Assembly: GCA_963726405.1 (NCBI GenBank)
Contig: CAVSCF010000005.1
Location: 62,001 to 126,000, forward strand
DNA length: 64,000 nucleotides
Direction of reading: 5' to 3'
DNA from: JAOUJD01 sp963726405
Lineage (GTDB): Bacteria; Pseudomonadota; Gammaproteobacteria; Burkholderiales; Burkholderiaceae_F
In this document: positions 63,656 through 64,000 of the stretch, one piece after another
How the letters are laid out: the number at the start of each line of letters is the position of its first letter
Numbering within the stretch: position 1 is the first letter of the stretch
The notes under the pieces: model-generated
What the model saw: the letters and a program-made list of their open reading frames with translations, nothing else
What the model was told of the DNA's origin: nothing
The model's database searches: none
Position numbers and translations under genes: made by a program

Positions 63656-64000
63656 ATGAGCGAACAGCCGATCTCGGTCATCATCGTCGAGGACGAGCCG
63701 GAGTTCCGGCGACGCTTCGTGCAGATCGTCGAAGACGAACCGAGCATGACGCTCGTGGGAGTCGCCGCGAACAAGCGCGAAGCGCAGGTGATCATCGACC
63801 GCGAGTCGTTCGATGTCATGCTGATCGACCTCGGCCTGCCGGACGGCAGCGGGATCGACCTCATCCGGCAGGTCAGTCAGAAGAAACCTGATGTCGACAT
63901 CATGGTGGTGACGGTGTTCGGCGACGAGCAGCATGTGGTGTCGTCGATCGAAGCCGGCGCCACGGGTTACATCCTCAAGGATTCCGCTCCGGCCGACGTG
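63656..64000 (+). CDS. Response regulator receiver domain, 3' end outside window (LuxR/NarL-type likely)
   Basis: 115 residues seen. The receiver has the acidic pair in VIIVEDEPEFRRRF, phospho-Asp in FDVMLIDLGLPDGSGIDLI, Thr in VVTVFGD, and Lys in GYILKDSAP. The H-V-V-S-S-I-E-A-G-A-T-G-Y-I-L-K-D ending is typical of NarL/FixJ-type regulators, which continue into a LuxR-type DNA-binding domain. The rest is beyond the window. AGGGGGCGTGA lies before the ATG. No kinase is visible. Confidence 0.88.
   Translation, partial: MSEQPISVIIVEDEPEFRRRFVQIVEDEPSMTLVGVAANKREAQVIIDRESFDVMLIDLGLPDGSGIDLIRQVSQKKPDVDIMVVTVFGDEQHVVSSIEAGATGYILKDSAPADV

Overview
The window looks like chromosome of a high-GC (roughly two-thirds GC by eye) Gram-negative bacterium, most likely a betaproteobacterium of Burkholderiales type. 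The reasons are the order recA-recX-DUF2889-sucC-sucD-terC-pilA-pglL, a Bug/TctC-family solute receptor, the three-gene pntAA/pntAB/pntB transhydrogenase, and tctD/tctE-like two-component genes. I see no rRNA, IS element, prophage or CRISPR array, and one tRNA (Lys, UUU).

Layout. 1-2.2 kb: 3' end of a DUF3047 gene, a SelD-type FAD oxidoreductase and a DUF1499 gene. 2.3-6.8 kb (minus): amidase and transhydrogenase operon. 6.9-11.1 kb: nudJ-like Nudix, mnmA, a lipoprotein PQQ-type sugar dehydrogenase and a frameshifted nucleotide-sugar epimerase. 11.1-15.1 kb (minus): pilin glycosylation locus (Wzy/PglL-like polymerases and a type IV pilin gene carrying several indels, behind a sigma-54-type promoter). 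15.3-22.6 kb (minus): FHA protein, PP2C phosphatase, two TerC proteins, sucD, sucC, DUF2889, recX and recA, with two LexA boxes upstream of recA. 22.9-26.4 kb: two-component system, tRNA-Lys, the deletion scar of an RND efflux operon, and a cold shock gene. 26.4-33.7 kb: phospholipase A1, 2OG oxygenase, gabD, divergent ppk2 and EF-G-like genes, a small periplasmic protein. 33.7-41.3 kb (minus): frameshifted pirin, Bug receptor, mnmC, ettA, and an LtaS-type sulfatase. 41.7-51.7 kb: RhlE helicase, GNAT, a large IPT/TIG metallopeptidase lipoprotein, ICMT-like methyltransferase, kinase-like protein, epimerase, DUF4124-like and other small secreted proteins, YpfJ-type metallopeptidase.

51.7-60.1 kb is a stress cluster: P-type cation ATPase, frameshifted Rieske oxygenase, two hemerythrins, two universal stress proteins, tcdA, a Crp/Fnr regulator with an FNR-type recognition helix but no N-terminal Fe-S cysteines, and a DUF2892 membrane protein. 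Sequences resembling TTGAC-N4-GTCAA lie 50-72 bp upstream of several of these starts and also between ppk2 and the EF-G paralogue at 30.9 kb. This suggests one local low-oxygen/energy-stress regulon. 60.2-64 kb holds an EamA-MFS-ChaC overlapping operon, pdxH and the start of a response regulator.

Four genes (epimerase, pilin, pirin, Rieske oxygenase) are broken by single-base indels while their protein sequence stays family-like in the other frames. Assembly or sequencing indels are as likely as real decay. Functional links include MnmA, MnmC and TcdA acting on tRNAs such as the tRNA-Lys(UUU) found here.
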